Source: Elusimicrobia bacterium RIFCSPLOWO2_12_FULL_59_9 (GTDB taxonomy: Bacteria > Elusimicrobiota > Elusimicrobia > O2-12-FULL-59-9). Taken from it: DNA of 28,158 nucleotides. Below the pieces are notes generated by a model. That model made no database searches. It was given only the letters and a program-made list of their open reading frames with translations, and was not told where the DNA came from. Location of the stretch: assembly GCA_001800185.1 (NCBI GenBank), contig MGUX01000136.1, positions 2,221 to 30,378 on the forward strand, read 5' to 3'. Made by a program: the position numbers and the translations under genes. Positions within the stretch are counted from its first letter, which is position 1; every line of letters starts with the position of its first letter. Shown one piece after another: positions 1-7,553 of the stretch.

Positions 1-449
1 TACGGCACGCTCACCAGCAAGACCCGCGCCTGCTCTTGCTCGCCCGGCGCCTGCGCCTGCACCCCCAGCCAGCGCGATTCCCCCGAGCTGAACAGGTCCA
101 GCGGCACTCCTTCGCTCGTCGCCGCGCCCAGCAGAACCGCGAAGCGGCCTTCGGAGTCGGCGGTCACGTTCTGCGTCTCGATCCAGAGCGCCGCGCCCCC
201 TTGTTGCTCTTTGTAGAGCGCAACAGTCACGCCTTGCACTCCCGCCAGCGGCTTCCCCATCTGGTCTTTCAACACGCCGCCAAACTGGATCAGCCGCGGC
301 ACGGACACTCCCGCCGCTGCTGAGCTGTTAACTACTAGCGGCTCCGGTTCAGAGGTCACTGCCTGGGATTGGTAGGCTTGGGTTCTCAGGATGAATGAGG
401 AGATCACGAAAGCGAACCATACCGAAGTGACGACCGGCCTAGAGGACAT
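1..449 (-). CDS. Acidobacterial-type surface/secreted protein, 5' part only (C-terminus beyond window)
   Basis: This reading frame runs leftward from ATG at 449-447 and is open to the window edge (149 codons seen), so the 3' part is missing. A GGGAA ribosome-binding site lies just upstream of the ATG. The N-terminus has a hydrophobic stretch (about residues 9-22) ending near TQA, a plausible signal peptide. From about residue 52 it reads RLIQFGGVLKD, then LYKEQQGG, LWIETQNV, GRFAVLLGA and RVLLVSVP. I recognise this framework from large Acidobacteriota surface proteins that often continue into tail-fibre, trimeric-adhesin or S74-peptidase-like C-termini. That part is not visible here, so the mature function is unknown. 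It is divergent from the polysaccharide genes and probably an independent unit. Confidence 0.8.
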   Translation of the reverse strand, partial: MSSRPVVTSVWFAFVISSFILRTQAYQSQAVTSEPEPLVVNSSAAAGVSVPRLIQFGGVLKDQMGKPLAGVQGVTVALYKEQQGGAALWIETQNVTADSEGRFAVLLGAATSEGVPLDLFSSGESRWLGVQAQAPGEQEQARVLLVSVP

Positions 450-826
450 AGCTGTTTCCCTTCGAATCAGAATATGGAGAATGTTAACCTATTCCGAGCA
501 CGCCTCCCTGAGGGGGGATAAAAAGGCCCTTCTTTTCCGAAGCGAACAATGCATCACACGCAGAACAAAGAGTCTTAGAGTTTCCCTTCCGAGCCTCCCT
601 AATATGCCCAACAGACCTACTTTAGCGTGCTGCGCGGCCGTGCTGCAATAGAACCACCGCCTCAACCTTCGTTCAGGACCAAAGTACTTGAAGTTTACGA
701 GACCGGTCTCGTGTCAGCAAGAAGGGTTCTTGCCGTGCGGAAAAAGCGAATGGTCCGTGAGGGAGGCTGAACTGTTGAGACAACCCTTGACCCCTTCAGG
801 ATTTCAGCAACGCCAACCAGCTTCTG
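450..826. other. Non-coding stretch left of repeat copy A
   Basis: This is the upstream region of the minus-strand surface gene. Short frames here overlap its start antisense and resemble no protein I know. I see no convincing sigma-70 promoter, RNA gene or terminator. The minus-strand promoter presumably lies within the first 100 bp or so, but no -35/-10 pair stands out. Confidence 0.5.
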
Positions 827-834
827 GACCGTTC
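827..834 (+). repeat. Target-site duplication, left of copy A
   Basis: GACCGTTC lies immediately left of repeat copy A and is repeated exactly at 1000-1007. A perfect 8-bp direct repeat at both ends shows that copy A arrived by transposition. Confidence 0.9.
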
Positions 835-999
835 GTATTTGTTTAGCGTCTCTAGTCCACTGGAATCAATAGCTTGCGAAGCATAGTCTTGCTGAATTCC
901 ATGTTTTTCGACTCTGTGACGCCTAGCGAATGTCCGAAAATGGCCGAAAAACAGCGAAAATTGGGAATCCAACAGGCCCAAAACACGCTAAACAATTAC
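835..999 (+). mobile_element. MITE-like element, copy A (165 bp, no transposase)
   Basis: The element begins GTATTTGTTTAGCGTCTC and ends AACACGCTAAACAATTAC. The ends are 18-bp imperfect terminal inverted repeats of the form GTA(T/A)TTGTTTAGCGT. It is flanked by a perfect 8-bp duplication (827-834 and 1000-1007). It is identical over all 165 bp to copy B at 14947-15111. The interior has no credible gene; a short minus-strand frame is shared with copy B only because the DNA is identical. An IR beginning GTAA together with an 8-bp duplication is the signature of the IS66 family, so an IS66-type transposase in trans is a reasonable guess for what mobilises it. Confidence 0.88.
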
Positions 1000-1007
1000 G
1001 ACCGTTC
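1000..1007 (+). repeat. Target-site duplication, right of copy A
   Basis: GACCGTTC, an exact match to 827-834 on the other side of copy A. Confidence 0.9.
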
Positions 1008-1513
1008 TTTACGTTTAGTAGAGGGGGCGGATGGTAGCGCCGCCCTCATCGCAGCCTAGAGAGCCGGCTGGAAGCCGACGCAACCACCAAAATGAGCCAA
1101 CCCAATTCCTCCGGAGCAGATTGGTGTTTCGTAGGAAGACACGATGCAGGTGAGCACCCTATCTTGTCCACGGAAGGATTGGCTGGTAAGGTATTGTGTG
1201 GCGGAAGCCTGTGTCGGCCGCCGCCGGGGAGATGAGAAGTCTGCGATGGGGAACCGGCCATCTCAACGAAAACCTCCTCGCAGAGCCGCCCCCCTACTCG
1301 GACAGGGAGTGCCATTGTTGCCGATCCCGCTCGCGCTTGAGGGGAGGCAGGTTGCCGTGTTGTGCGGAGCCTCCCTGACGAAACTCCGTTCCCCTATCCA
1401 GATGTTGATCCTCTTCGGTTTGGCGAGCCTGCTGGTGAGCCGGGTGGTCTTTTACCGGAACGTCTGGTGGAGACAGGCTAACGGCACTCTCAACCACTTG
1501 TAAGAGAGTTCCC
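1008..1513. other. Mostly unexplained region upstream of the nucleotidyltransferase gene
   Basis: About 500 bp with no recognisable gene. It contains a 47-codon frame at 1092-1235 (MSQPNSSGADW...) without a clear ribosome-binding site, and a longer frame at 1144-1503 listed separately. Neither resembles a family I know. The composition is GC-rich like the neighbouring coding DNA, so decayed gene remnants are possible. I see no strong promoter. Confidence 0.4.
1144..1503 (+). CDS. Doubtful small ORF just upstream of the nucleotidyltransferase gene
   Basis: This is a 119-codon frame, or 85 codons from the internal ATG at 1246. It ends 10 bp before the next gene, so translational coupling is possible. 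The C-terminal third has one hydrophobic segment (MLILFGLASLLVSRVVFY) followed by a basic/aromatic tail, as in a single-span membrane protein. The N-terminal part is rich in Arg and Pro and looks like chance translation of GC-rich DNA. I do not recognise any family and no good ribosome-binding site is visible at either start. It may be spurious or a decayed gene. Confidence 0.2.
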   Translation: MQVSTLSCPRKDWLVRYCVAEACVGRRRGDEKSAMGNRPSQRKPPRRAAPLLGQGVPLLPIPLALEGRQVAVLCGASLTKLRSPIQMLILFGLASLLVSRVVFYRNVWWRQANGTLNHL

Positions 1514-2680
1514 ATGCGCTTCGATCTCTCTCCGGAGGACCGCCTTTGCCTGATCCTGGCCCGGGGGCAGCTTCCGCCTCCAGCGTGCGAAGAGGCTCGG
1601 GCGCTGCTGGCGAGACCACTTCAGTGGGACCGTGTGCTAGAACAGGCCCGGGCTAACGAGGTCTATCCGATGCTCTACCGGAACCTTCGGTACCTCGGAT
1701 TTGCCGGGGTGCCGGCTTCGGTCCGCGCCAAGCTGGAGGCCCTCTTCCGAATGAACGCGCTCCGGAATACCCTCCTCGCTGACGAGTTGACTCTGTTGCT
1801 CGGCGCGCTGAGCGAGGCGGGAATCCCGGTGATTCCCTTGAAAGGGCTTTTTCTCGCCGAATCACTCTACGGAGACCTCACTCTCCGGGTCTGCGTGGAC
1901 ATGGACCTTTTGGTCCCGCGACGCAACATGACGCAGGCCCTGGACCTGCTGGTGGCCCGAGGTTACCAGGCCGAGTTCTCACGGTGGTTTCTGACGGACC
2001 GCGGGATGCAGAACAGCTTTGAATGCGCGGTCCGGAAGCGGGAACGAACCTTGGATTACAGGGTCGAACTCCACTGGGGGCTGTTCTGGGAATCGTCGTG
2101 GGAAGAAGGGAGCATAAAAGATCTCTGGGGCGCGGCGCACGAGACAATCTTCCGGGGCGTTCCTGTTTCGGACTTGAGCCCGGAGTGGCAGGTCGTATTC
2201 CTGTTGGTTCACGCTGCGCGGCACCACTGGCAAAGTCTAAAATGGCTGGTGGACATTCACGAACTATGTCTCCGAGGTGGCATCGGCTGGGAAACGGTCG
2301 AAACCCAGATGAGGGAGCTCGGTTGGGAACCGTTTTTGCGGTGGGGTTTAAGCGTTTCTCACGTCTTGCTGGAAACGCCGCTGCCGCCAGGATTCGTCGT
2401 GGAAATGCCGCCATCTTCGATCCGGCTCTTCCCCGCTCCTCCCCGTTTTCCCGCTCCTCTGCAAGACCTTCTGTTGTTCCTTCGCTTGGCAAAGCAGCCC
2501 TCCGAAAAAGTTCTCTTCCTTCTGCGGCGGCTCCTTCTTCCGACGCCGGGGGACAGCCAACTCTGCCGCCTCCCCACGTCCCTGGGTTTCCTGTATTACC
2601 TCGTGCGTCCGTTGCGGATGGGATATCTCCTGTGTAGCTCCTTGTGGGGAGCAGGCTTCCGCGGCAAAGATTCACCGTAG
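1514..2680 (+). CDS. Nucleotidyltransferase family protein (PF14907 type)
   Basis: A 388-residue protein, the usual length for the uncharacterised nucleotidyltransferase family PF14907. The family hallmark is seen at about residues 110-135: IPLKGLFLAESLYGD, then DMDLLVP, where the paired aspartates match the metal-binding D-x-D of the nucleotidyltransferase fold. Downstream, ELHWGLFW and HAARHHWQSLKWLVDIHEL match the conserved C-terminal helical part of the family. The start has a weak GAGAG ribosome-binding site. Members are frequent beside exopolysaccharide and RiPP clusters, but the reaction is not established. The gene is separated from the heptose-type operon by 478 bp containing a promoter, so it may be its own transcription unit. 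No precursor peptide or asparagine-synthase partner is seen, which argues against a RiPP role here. Confidence 0.85.
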   Translation: MRFDLSPEDRLCLILARGQLPPPACEEARALLARPLQWDRVLEQARANEVYPMLYRNLRYLGFAGVPASVRAKLEALFRMNALRNTLLADELTLLLGALSEAGIPVIPLKGLFLAESLYGDLTLRVCVDMDLLVPRRNMTQALDLLVARGYQAEFSRWFLTDRGMQNSFECAVRKRERTLDYRVELHWGLFWESSWEEGSIKDLWGAAHETIFRGVPVSDLSPEWQVVFLLVHAARHHWQSLKWLVDIHELCLRGGIGWETVETQMRELGWEPFLRWGLSVSHVLLETPLPPGFVVEMPPSSIRLFPAPPRFPAPLQDLLLFLRLAKQPSEKVLFLLRRLLLPTPGDSQLCRLPTSLGFLYYLVRPLRMGYLLCSSLWGAGFRGKDSP

Positions 2681-3158
2681 GTCGCCGCATCCCACATCTT
2701 GCTTTGTAGGACCTGCGGGCTGTGGCTGGCCTTTACTTTTGCAAACTTCTCCTTGCTTGCCTGCGAAATGAAAAAGGGGTGCGCCCTCGAGGGGAAAGAC
2801 GGCCTCTCGATCGGGCCGCATACGCCGGCTTCCATTCGGGAGTGCCCGTTGTTGGGTGCTGACCTCGGAACCTACGTCCGGGCTAACCAACACGATTAAG
2901 AACATACGCACAATGGCTGCCTGGATGTTGCCGAGACATCTCTCCCCGTCCCCTGAACTGGCTTCGGAGGCGCCACCGACGGAGAATGGGAAGCCCGGCG
3001 AACGTTGCCGGCGAATCTTTCTCGTTTGCCGGAATTGCTTTTTCCGCAGCGGGATGTGTACAATGGAGCACTTTGGAGGCAGCCCTGAGGCGGTGATTCG
3101 GCGACCGGAGGCAGAGGCGAAGACCGCCGCAGAACTGCCCTGTGCAGGAGAGTGACCG
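2681..3158. other. Intergenic region with leader of the main operon
   Basis: No credible gene: the short frames in this stretch lack family features and good starts. The last 125 bp hold the promoter described at 3035-3064 and an 88-nt or so leader ending in a GGAGAG ribosome-binding site before the transaldolase ATG. I see no clear terminator behind the upstream gene. Confidence 0.5.
3035..3064 (+). promoter_or_regulatory. Candidate sigma-70 promoter for the transaldolase operon
   Basis: TTGCTT at 3035-3040 and TACAAT at 3059-3064 are separated by 18 bp. The -10 box matches TATAAT at 5 of 6 positions and the -35 box matches TTGACA at 4 of 6. Transcription would begin near 3071, about 88 nt before the transaldolase ATG. 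Downstream gaps are short for most of the next 11 kb, so this could drive a long operon. Confidence 0.5.
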
Positions 3159-3917
3159 ATGCAAATCTTTTTGGATTCCGCCAACTACGAAGAGATCGAG
3201 ACGTGGTTCCGTCAGGGAATCGTGGACGGCGTCACGACGAATCCCAGCATCATGTTCAAAGACGGAGTGTATAACCTCGAAGAGGGGGCCCGCCGCCTTT
3301 GCGCGCTCCTCAAAGATTGCCCCGTCAGCGTGGAAGTGACATCCAATGACCGCGCGGAGATGATCCAACAGGCCCGGACCTTTGCTTGTTGGGCGCCGAA
3401 CATCGTCGTGAAAATCCCCATCGTGAACGAGTTTGGCGAATCCTGTCTTGGCGTGATCCACTCGCTGACCTGCGACGGGATCTCCATTAATACCACGGCC
3501 ATTTTGTCATTCAACCAGGCCATCTTGGCTGCCAAGGCGGGGGCCAAGTATGTGAGTATTTTTGCCGGGCGGATCGCGGACGAAGGCAACGACCCGGGAA
3601 CGGTGATCCGAAATGTGCGCGCGTGGCTGGATCAATGGAATCTCACGTCCCAGATTATCGTGGGCAGCATTCGCACCGTCATGGACATCCAGGCTGCGGC
3701 TCTGGCAGGAGCGCACATTCTTACGATCCCTCCGCAGTTTCTCCCGAAAATGGTGGATCACAAATACACGCGCGACACCGTGCGACAGTTCAATCAAGAC
3801 GCCGAGAAAGCCCTGCGCGAGATTACCCAACGGCAACCGATTGCTCCCGGGAGCGGAGCAGAGGCGGCCGCGGTTCCCTTGCGGTCTGCGTTGCAACCGA
3901 CAGCGAAACGTCCCTAA
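3159..3917 (+). CDS. Transaldolase family protein (TalC/FSA-like)
   Basis: A 252-residue class I aldolase of the small transaldolase/fructose-6-phosphate aldolase group. FLDSANYEEIE at residues 4-14 and GVTTNPSIM at 24-32 are the N-terminal signatures. Lys85 in NIVVKIPIV sits where the Schiff-base lysine of FSA is. SINTTAILSFNQ and AKYVSIFAGRIADEG complete the barrel motifs, and IIVGSIRTVMDI with GAHILTIPP closes it. Transaldolases exchange a dihydroxyacetone unit and can supply sedoheptulose 7-phosphate. With the kinase, phosphatase, nucleotidyltransferase and SIS isomerase in this window, I infer that it feeds a heptose pathway; activity as a plain FSA or housekeeping transaldolase is the alternative. 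It is the first gene after the candidate promoter, with GGAGAG upstream of the ATG. Confidence 0.88.
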   Translation: MQIFLDSANYEEIETWFRQGIVDGVTTNPSIMFKDGVYNLEEGARRLCALLKDCPVSVEVTSNDRAEMIQQARTFACWAPNIVVKIPIVNEFGESCLGVIHSLTCDGISINTTAILSFNQAILAAKAGAKYVSIFAGRIADEGNDPGTVIRNVRAWLDQWNLTSQIIVGSIRTVMDIQAAALAGAHILTIPPQFLPKMVDHKYTRDTVRQFNQDAEKALREITQRQPIAPGSGAEAAAVPLRSALQPTAKRP

Positions 3918-3950
3918 GCACGGGGCGGTTGCGGCGCTGCGGACAGAGCC

Positions 3951-5012
3951 ATGATCATCACACGGACTCCTTTTCGAATCACACTCGGGGGAGGAGGAAC
4001 GGATTTACCCTCCTACTACAGCCAGTACGGCGGGTTCATTCTGAGCGTCGGGATAGACAAATATATGTACATTTGTCTCAATACACCGCTGCTCGACGAT
4101 TGTATTCGCGTGCGCTACTCGCAGAACGAGATCTGCCATCACCCGGAGGAAGTCCAACATACTTTGGCGCGGGAGGCCCTGAAAGCTCTCTCGATTTCCC
4201 GGGGCATTGAAATCGTCTCCGTGGCGGACATCCCGGCGGGAACCGGCCTCGGCTCTTCGAGCTGTTATCTGGTGGGGCTTTTGAATGCCATGCACACCTA
4301 TGTGGGGGACCCCGTCAGCCGAGAGGCACTGGCCATCGAGGCCTGCCGGATTGAGCTGGAAGTCCTAAAGAAACCCATCGGGAAACAGGATCAATACATG
4401 GCTGCCTTCGGGGGGCTGACCACACTCGACATTGCGCGCGACGGAACAGTCCACGGCCGGCGATTGAAAGTGGACCCTGAGATCCTGGAAGCTCTGGAAA
4501 GTAATATCTTGCTCTTTTACACCGGTCTCAGCCGGGATGCCCTGAAGATCCTGAGCACACAAAGCAGCGCAACAGCTCGGAACGAGGCGCGGGTGGTGGA
4601 AAGCCTCCACGAGATCAAAGAGATCGGTTTGGCGATCCAAGATGCGATTGTCCGGGGCGACCTGCACCAGGTGGGAGAGCTCTTTGACCTGCACTGGCAA
4701 TCGAAGAAGAGGCTCTCCAACGACATCTCCTCGACGCAGGTGGACGCCTGGTATGAACTGGCCAAAGCCAACGGGGCCGTGGGTGGTAAAATTTCCGGCG
4801 CGGGGGGCGGCGGCTTTCTGATGCTGTACTGTGACGGCGATCGGAGACGCCTCCGAGCTACGATGGGAGAGGCCGGATTGGTCGAACTCCGGTTCCGATT
4901 CGATTTGGAGGGTAGCAAGGTCTTGGTGAACTGGATTTCCAGCGACAAGAGCTGGCAACAAGTAGGGGGACGGAAAACCATTAACGCCTTTTCCGCTCCT
5001 GGGACGGTATAA
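3951..5012 (+). CDS. GHMP-family sugar kinase, probable D-glycero-D-manno-heptose 7-phosphate kinase (HddA-like)
   Basis: A 353-residue GHMP kinase. The N-terminus TRTPFRITLGGGGTDLPSYY (residues 4-23) is the substrate-side signature of the HddA-type and related sugar-1-kinase branch. The ATP loop is PAGTGLGSSS at 95-104, and the C-terminal glycine-rich motif GGKISGAGGGGF lies near 278-289. KKPIGKQDQYMAAFGGL (140-156) is also typical. In characterised systems HddA phosphorylates the anomeric carbon of D-glycero-D-manno-heptose 7-phosphate to give the 1,7-bisphosphate, the substrate of GmhB. The next gene is a GmhB-type phosphatase, which supports that role. A kinase acting on another sugar (for example fucose) is the alternative. 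It lies 33 bp after the transaldolase gene. Confidence 0.85.
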   Translation: MIITRTPFRITLGGGGTDLPSYYSQYGGFILSVGIDKYMYICLNTPLLDDCIRVRYSQNEICHHPEEVQHTLAREALKALSISRGIEIVSVADIPAGTGLGSSSCYLVGLLNAMHTYVGDPVSREALAIEACRIELEVLKKPIGKQDQYMAAFGGLTTLDIARDGTVHGRRLKVDPEILEALESNILLFYTGLSRDALKILSTQSSATARNEARVVESLHEIKEIGLAIQDAIVRGDLHQVGELFDLHWQSKKRLSNDISSTQVDAWYELAKANGAVGGKISGAGGGGFLMLYCDGDRRRLRATMGEAGLVELRFRFDLEGSKVLVNWISSDKSWQQVGGRKTINAFSAPGTV

Positions 5013-5120
5013 GGATTTTTCGGCTCCCCCCACCCTCTACAGCACGTTCTCGGCAACAGGGTTCCCTCCGTGCTGGCCGGCTCGCCCTCGATTGTCGCTG
5101 AAAAACCGCCCACGTTTCTT

Positions 5121-5789
5121 ATGAAAAAAGCTGTTTTCCTCGACCGGGATGGTGTCATCAATGAAATTGTCTATCACTCCGAAATGGGAATTGTGGACTC
5201 GCCGTTCACCGCCCAACAGTTCCAGTTGCTTCCCCGTGTGGCCGAGGGCATTCGACTTCTCCAACAGAGCCGGTTCAAGGTCTTTGTGGTTTCCAACCAG
5301 CCGGGGCTTGCCAAGAAACACTTCACACAAGAAACGCTGAACCAGATCAATCGGAAAATGATTCGGTTGCTGAAAAGAAAAGAAGTCCGCCTGGATGGAA
5401 TCTACTACTGCACGCACCATCCCCAAGCGAAGCTGAAACGATACCGCAAGGTCTGCGATTGCCGGAAGCCCGAGCCGGGGCTCCTGCTCGGGGCGGCCCG
5501 CGAATGGAACATCGCCCTGGCGGAATCGTATATGATTGGGGACGGAGTGCCTGATATTCAGGCTGGCAAGGCGGCCGGGTGCAGGACCGTATTCGTGGGA
5601 AGCTGGAAGTGCGATATTTGCCGGGTCATGGAGCGGCACGAGATTCGACCGGACGGGGTAGCTTCGGATCTCTGGGAAGCGGCTCTGCGAATTTTGGAAT
5701 GGGAAGCCCGCAGTCCCAGGGATGGATTTCTCTCCGGAACCCTGGCCAGGCCCTCCCGTCCGGAAGCATCCACGGCGTGTGGCCGCTGA
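5121..5789 (+). CDS. gmhB: D-glycero-D-manno-heptose 1,7-bisphosphate 7-phosphatase (GmhB-type HAD)
   Basis: A 222-residue HAD-IIIA phosphatase. Motif I is FLDRDGVIN with Asp8 as nucleophile and Asp10 as acid/base; motif II is VVSNQ (56-60); Lys117 in CRKPEPG and Asp141 in MIGDGVPDI complete the active site. Cys97-x-His99-His100 and Cys112-x-Cys114 form the structural zinc site that distinguishes GmhB from other HAD proteins. I chose ATG 5121 because it places the first HAD motif at the usual distance; an upstream ATG at 5070 would add 17 non-conserved residues. Neither has a strong ribosome-binding site. GmhB removes the 7-phosphate from heptose bisphosphate. The C-terminal 30 or so residues are not conserved. 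Confidence 0.87.
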   Translation: MKKAVFLDRDGVINEIVYHSEMGIVDSPFTAQQFQLLPRVAEGIRLLQQSRFKVFVVSNQPGLAKKHFTQETLNQINRKMIRLLKRKEVRLDGIYYCTHHPQAKLKRYRKVCDCRKPEPGLLLGAAREWNIALAESYMIGDGVPDIQAGKAAGCRTVFVGSWKCDICRVMERHEIRPDGVASDLWEAALRILEWEARSPRDGFLSGTLARPSRPEASTACGR

Positions 5790-5891
5790 GGCCATTCGGG
5801 GATGGGAAGGAACATTGCTTTCTCGACTGGGGAGAGGTCCGGCGGCGGAGTAGCACAACCAGAGAGCACGTTTCCGGAATCGAAACGCTCC

Positions 5892-5910
5892 GGAGGGTCG
5901 CTATCCCTCC
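5892..5910 (+). other. Short GC-rich hairpin in the gap before the phosphoglycosyltransferase gene
   Basis: GGAGGG (5892-5897) and CCCTCC (5905-5910) can pair around a 7-nt loop. The sequence after it (CTTGTCATC) is not a T run, so this is not a standard intrinsic terminator. It could sequester local sequence or mean nothing. Confidence 0.25.
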
Positions 5911-5941
5911 CTTGTCATCTTAGAGAGGAACAGATGCGCCG

Positions 5942-7480
5942 GTGCTTTCGGTGGACTGCCGGCAGGACAGGAGGCCGATGGATCGGGAAGTAGCACAGAG
6001 CGTGCCACCGGCGGGATTAGTGGAGCAGGCCGCGACCGGACGCCTGCTGCGCAATTTGGAAACTCTCCTAGTTCGCGCTCGCACCAAGCGCGTTTTGCTG
6101 TTGACGTCCGATGTCGGCGCAGTGGCGGGCAGCTTCTATTTGACGTTCCAAATTGTCGAGACCTTCCTGGCCGTCGAAGATCTGGGACTTCATATTCAAA
6201 ACTTGCTCTTCCTGACGCCGTTGCTTCTGGTCCTCATGGCCATCGAGGAGGGATACAAACAACTGGACTACGTCCGCCCCGAAAAAGACCTCGAAACGTG
6301 TGTGCGTGGAGTCAGTTTCTCCTTTCTGCTGCTGTTTGGTCTCAATTTTGTCTTTTTCAAGACCCTGATTTTTTCCCGGTACTTTATCGTCGGCTGGTAT
6401 CTGCTGGCGCTCCTGCTCGTGGTTGCGGGACGCACAACGATCCGGTTCCTGTACCACTATTGTTGGAATCACAACTTGGCGCAGCAGCGAGCCATCTTTC
6501 TCGGCTCCGCCCCGTTGGTCGCCAGCATCCAGGCGACGCTCGAGACCCAGCGGTACCGTGGCCTCCGTACGCTGGGCTATGTCACCTCGGGAAACGCAGC
6601 ACATCCACCAGACCTTGCCATCCCCTGCCTCGGAACATGGGCGGATTGGGAGGAAATCGTTGCGGCTGAAAAGCCCAATGTAGTCGTGATCGCCTTTGAT
6701 GAATTCTCCCCTCGCATGCATCAGTCCATTTTCGAAATGATCCGCCGCTGCGGGGATCTTGGATTGCCGGTGATCATCGGCGGTGCAGACCTATTCAACC
6801 TCGGCACACAACAGTGTGAGTTGGACCAGTACTCCGGTCTTTTCGTATTCACACCCAGGCCCAAAACCCTGGGGCTCTACTTCCAGCGAGGTCTGAAGCG
6901 AATGTTGGATCTGGGACTCGGCGTGGTGGGATCGTTGGTAACCCTCTGCCTGGTTCCGTTCGTGGCCGCGGCCGTCAAGCTGGAGGATGGCGGCCCGGTT
7001 TTTTTCCGTCAGGAGTATCTTTGCCCGGGAGGCCGGAAGCGTCGCTACCTGAAATTCCGCACCATGCGGCCGGATGCCGCGCGGATGCTGGAGGAGGACC
7101 CCGAGCTCCGCAGAAAGTTCGAGGAGAACTTCAAGCTGAAGGAGGATCCCCGGATCACGCGGGTGGGCCGCTTCCTGCGGAGGTACAGCTTCGATGAGTT
7201 CCCGGAATTCTTCAGTGTGCTCAAGGGAGACCTGAGTTTTGTGGGTCCGCGCACGATTTCCAGCCGGGAGGCGGCCCGCTACGGCCCCTATGTGGATAAG
7301 CTGTTGTCGGTGCGCCCGGGGCTGACCGGCTTCTGGCAAGTCATGGGCCGCCAGAACACGGACTATTCCAGCCGGATTCGTATGGATATGTTTTATATTG
7401 ATCGGTGGTCCCTCTGGATTGACCTGGTGATCATCGCCAAGACTTTTTGGAAGGTGATCCGCGCGGAGGGTGCGTACTAG
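5942..7480 (+). CDS. Undecaprenyl-phosphate phosphoglycosyltransferase (WcaJ/WbaP-type), initiates repeat-unit synthesis
   Basis: Up to 512 residues, matching the large membrane polyprenyl phosphoglycosyltransferases. The N-terminal half has several membrane spans (about residues 50-170), then a Rossmann-like domain. The C-terminal catalytic bacterial sugar transferase domain (PF02397) starts near residue 315: RMLDLGLGVVGS, DGGPVFFRQEYL, LKFRTM, the DEFPEFFSVLKGDLSFVGPR block with its Asp-Glu pair, and RPGLTGFWQVMGRQ near the end. It transfers a sugar 1-phosphate from an NDP-sugar to undecaprenyl phosphate at the inner membrane. The start is uncertain: GTG 5942 follows GAGAGGAA at 11 bp, while ATG 5978 follows AGGAGG at only 3 bp. 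The residue numbers use the GTG. It commits the locus to lipid-linked repeat assembly. Confidence 0.92.
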   Translation: MLSVDCRQDRRPMDREVAQSVPPAGLVEQAATGRLLRNLETLLVRARTKRVLLLTSDVGAVAGSFYLTFQIVETFLAVEDLGLHIQNLLFLTPLLLVLMAIEEGYKQLDYVRPEKDLETCVRGVSFSFLLLFGLNFVFFKTLIFSRYFIVGWYLLALLLVVAGRTTIRFLYHYCWNHNLAQQRAIFLGSAPLVASIQATLETQRYRGLRTLGYVTSGNAAHPPDLAIPCLGTWADWEEIVAAEKPNVVVIAFDEFSPRMHQSIFEMIRRCGDLGLPVIIGGADLFNLGTQQCELDQYSGLFVFTPRPKTLGLYFQRGLKRMLDLGLGVVGSLVTLCLVPFVAAAVKLEDGGPVFFRQEYLCPGGRKRRYLKFRTMRPDAARMLEEDPELRRKFEENFKLKEDPRITRVGRFLRRYSFDEFPEFFSVLKGDLSFVGPRTISSREAARYGPYVDKLLSVRPGLTGFWQVMGRQNTDYSSRIRMDMFYIDRWSLWIDLVIIAKTFWKVIRAEGAY

Positions 7481-7553
7481 CGAGAGGTCGGGAGAAAAAA
7501 CGAATGCATCCTCCGGCGCGACGGGGTTGGAAACAAAACAGGGAGAGGCGGAC

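Noticed and set aside
796..981. A conserved small protein encoded on the minus strand of the repeats (also at 14890-15093)
   Set aside because: The shared residues only reflect 100% identical DNA in copies A and B. The frame begins or ends outside the element, has no ribosome-binding site, and is not kept in copies C and D.
1514..2680. Lasso-peptide or other RiPP cluster suggested by the PF14907 protein
   Set aside because: No transglutaminase-like B protein, asparagine synthase homologue, PqqD domain or recognisable precursor leader is seen nearby.
1878..2690. Long minus-strand frame of 270 codons under the nucleotidyltransferase gene
   Set aside because: It is antisense to a clear PF14907 gene, with Arg/Pro/Gly-rich composition typical of shadow frames in GC-rich DNA.
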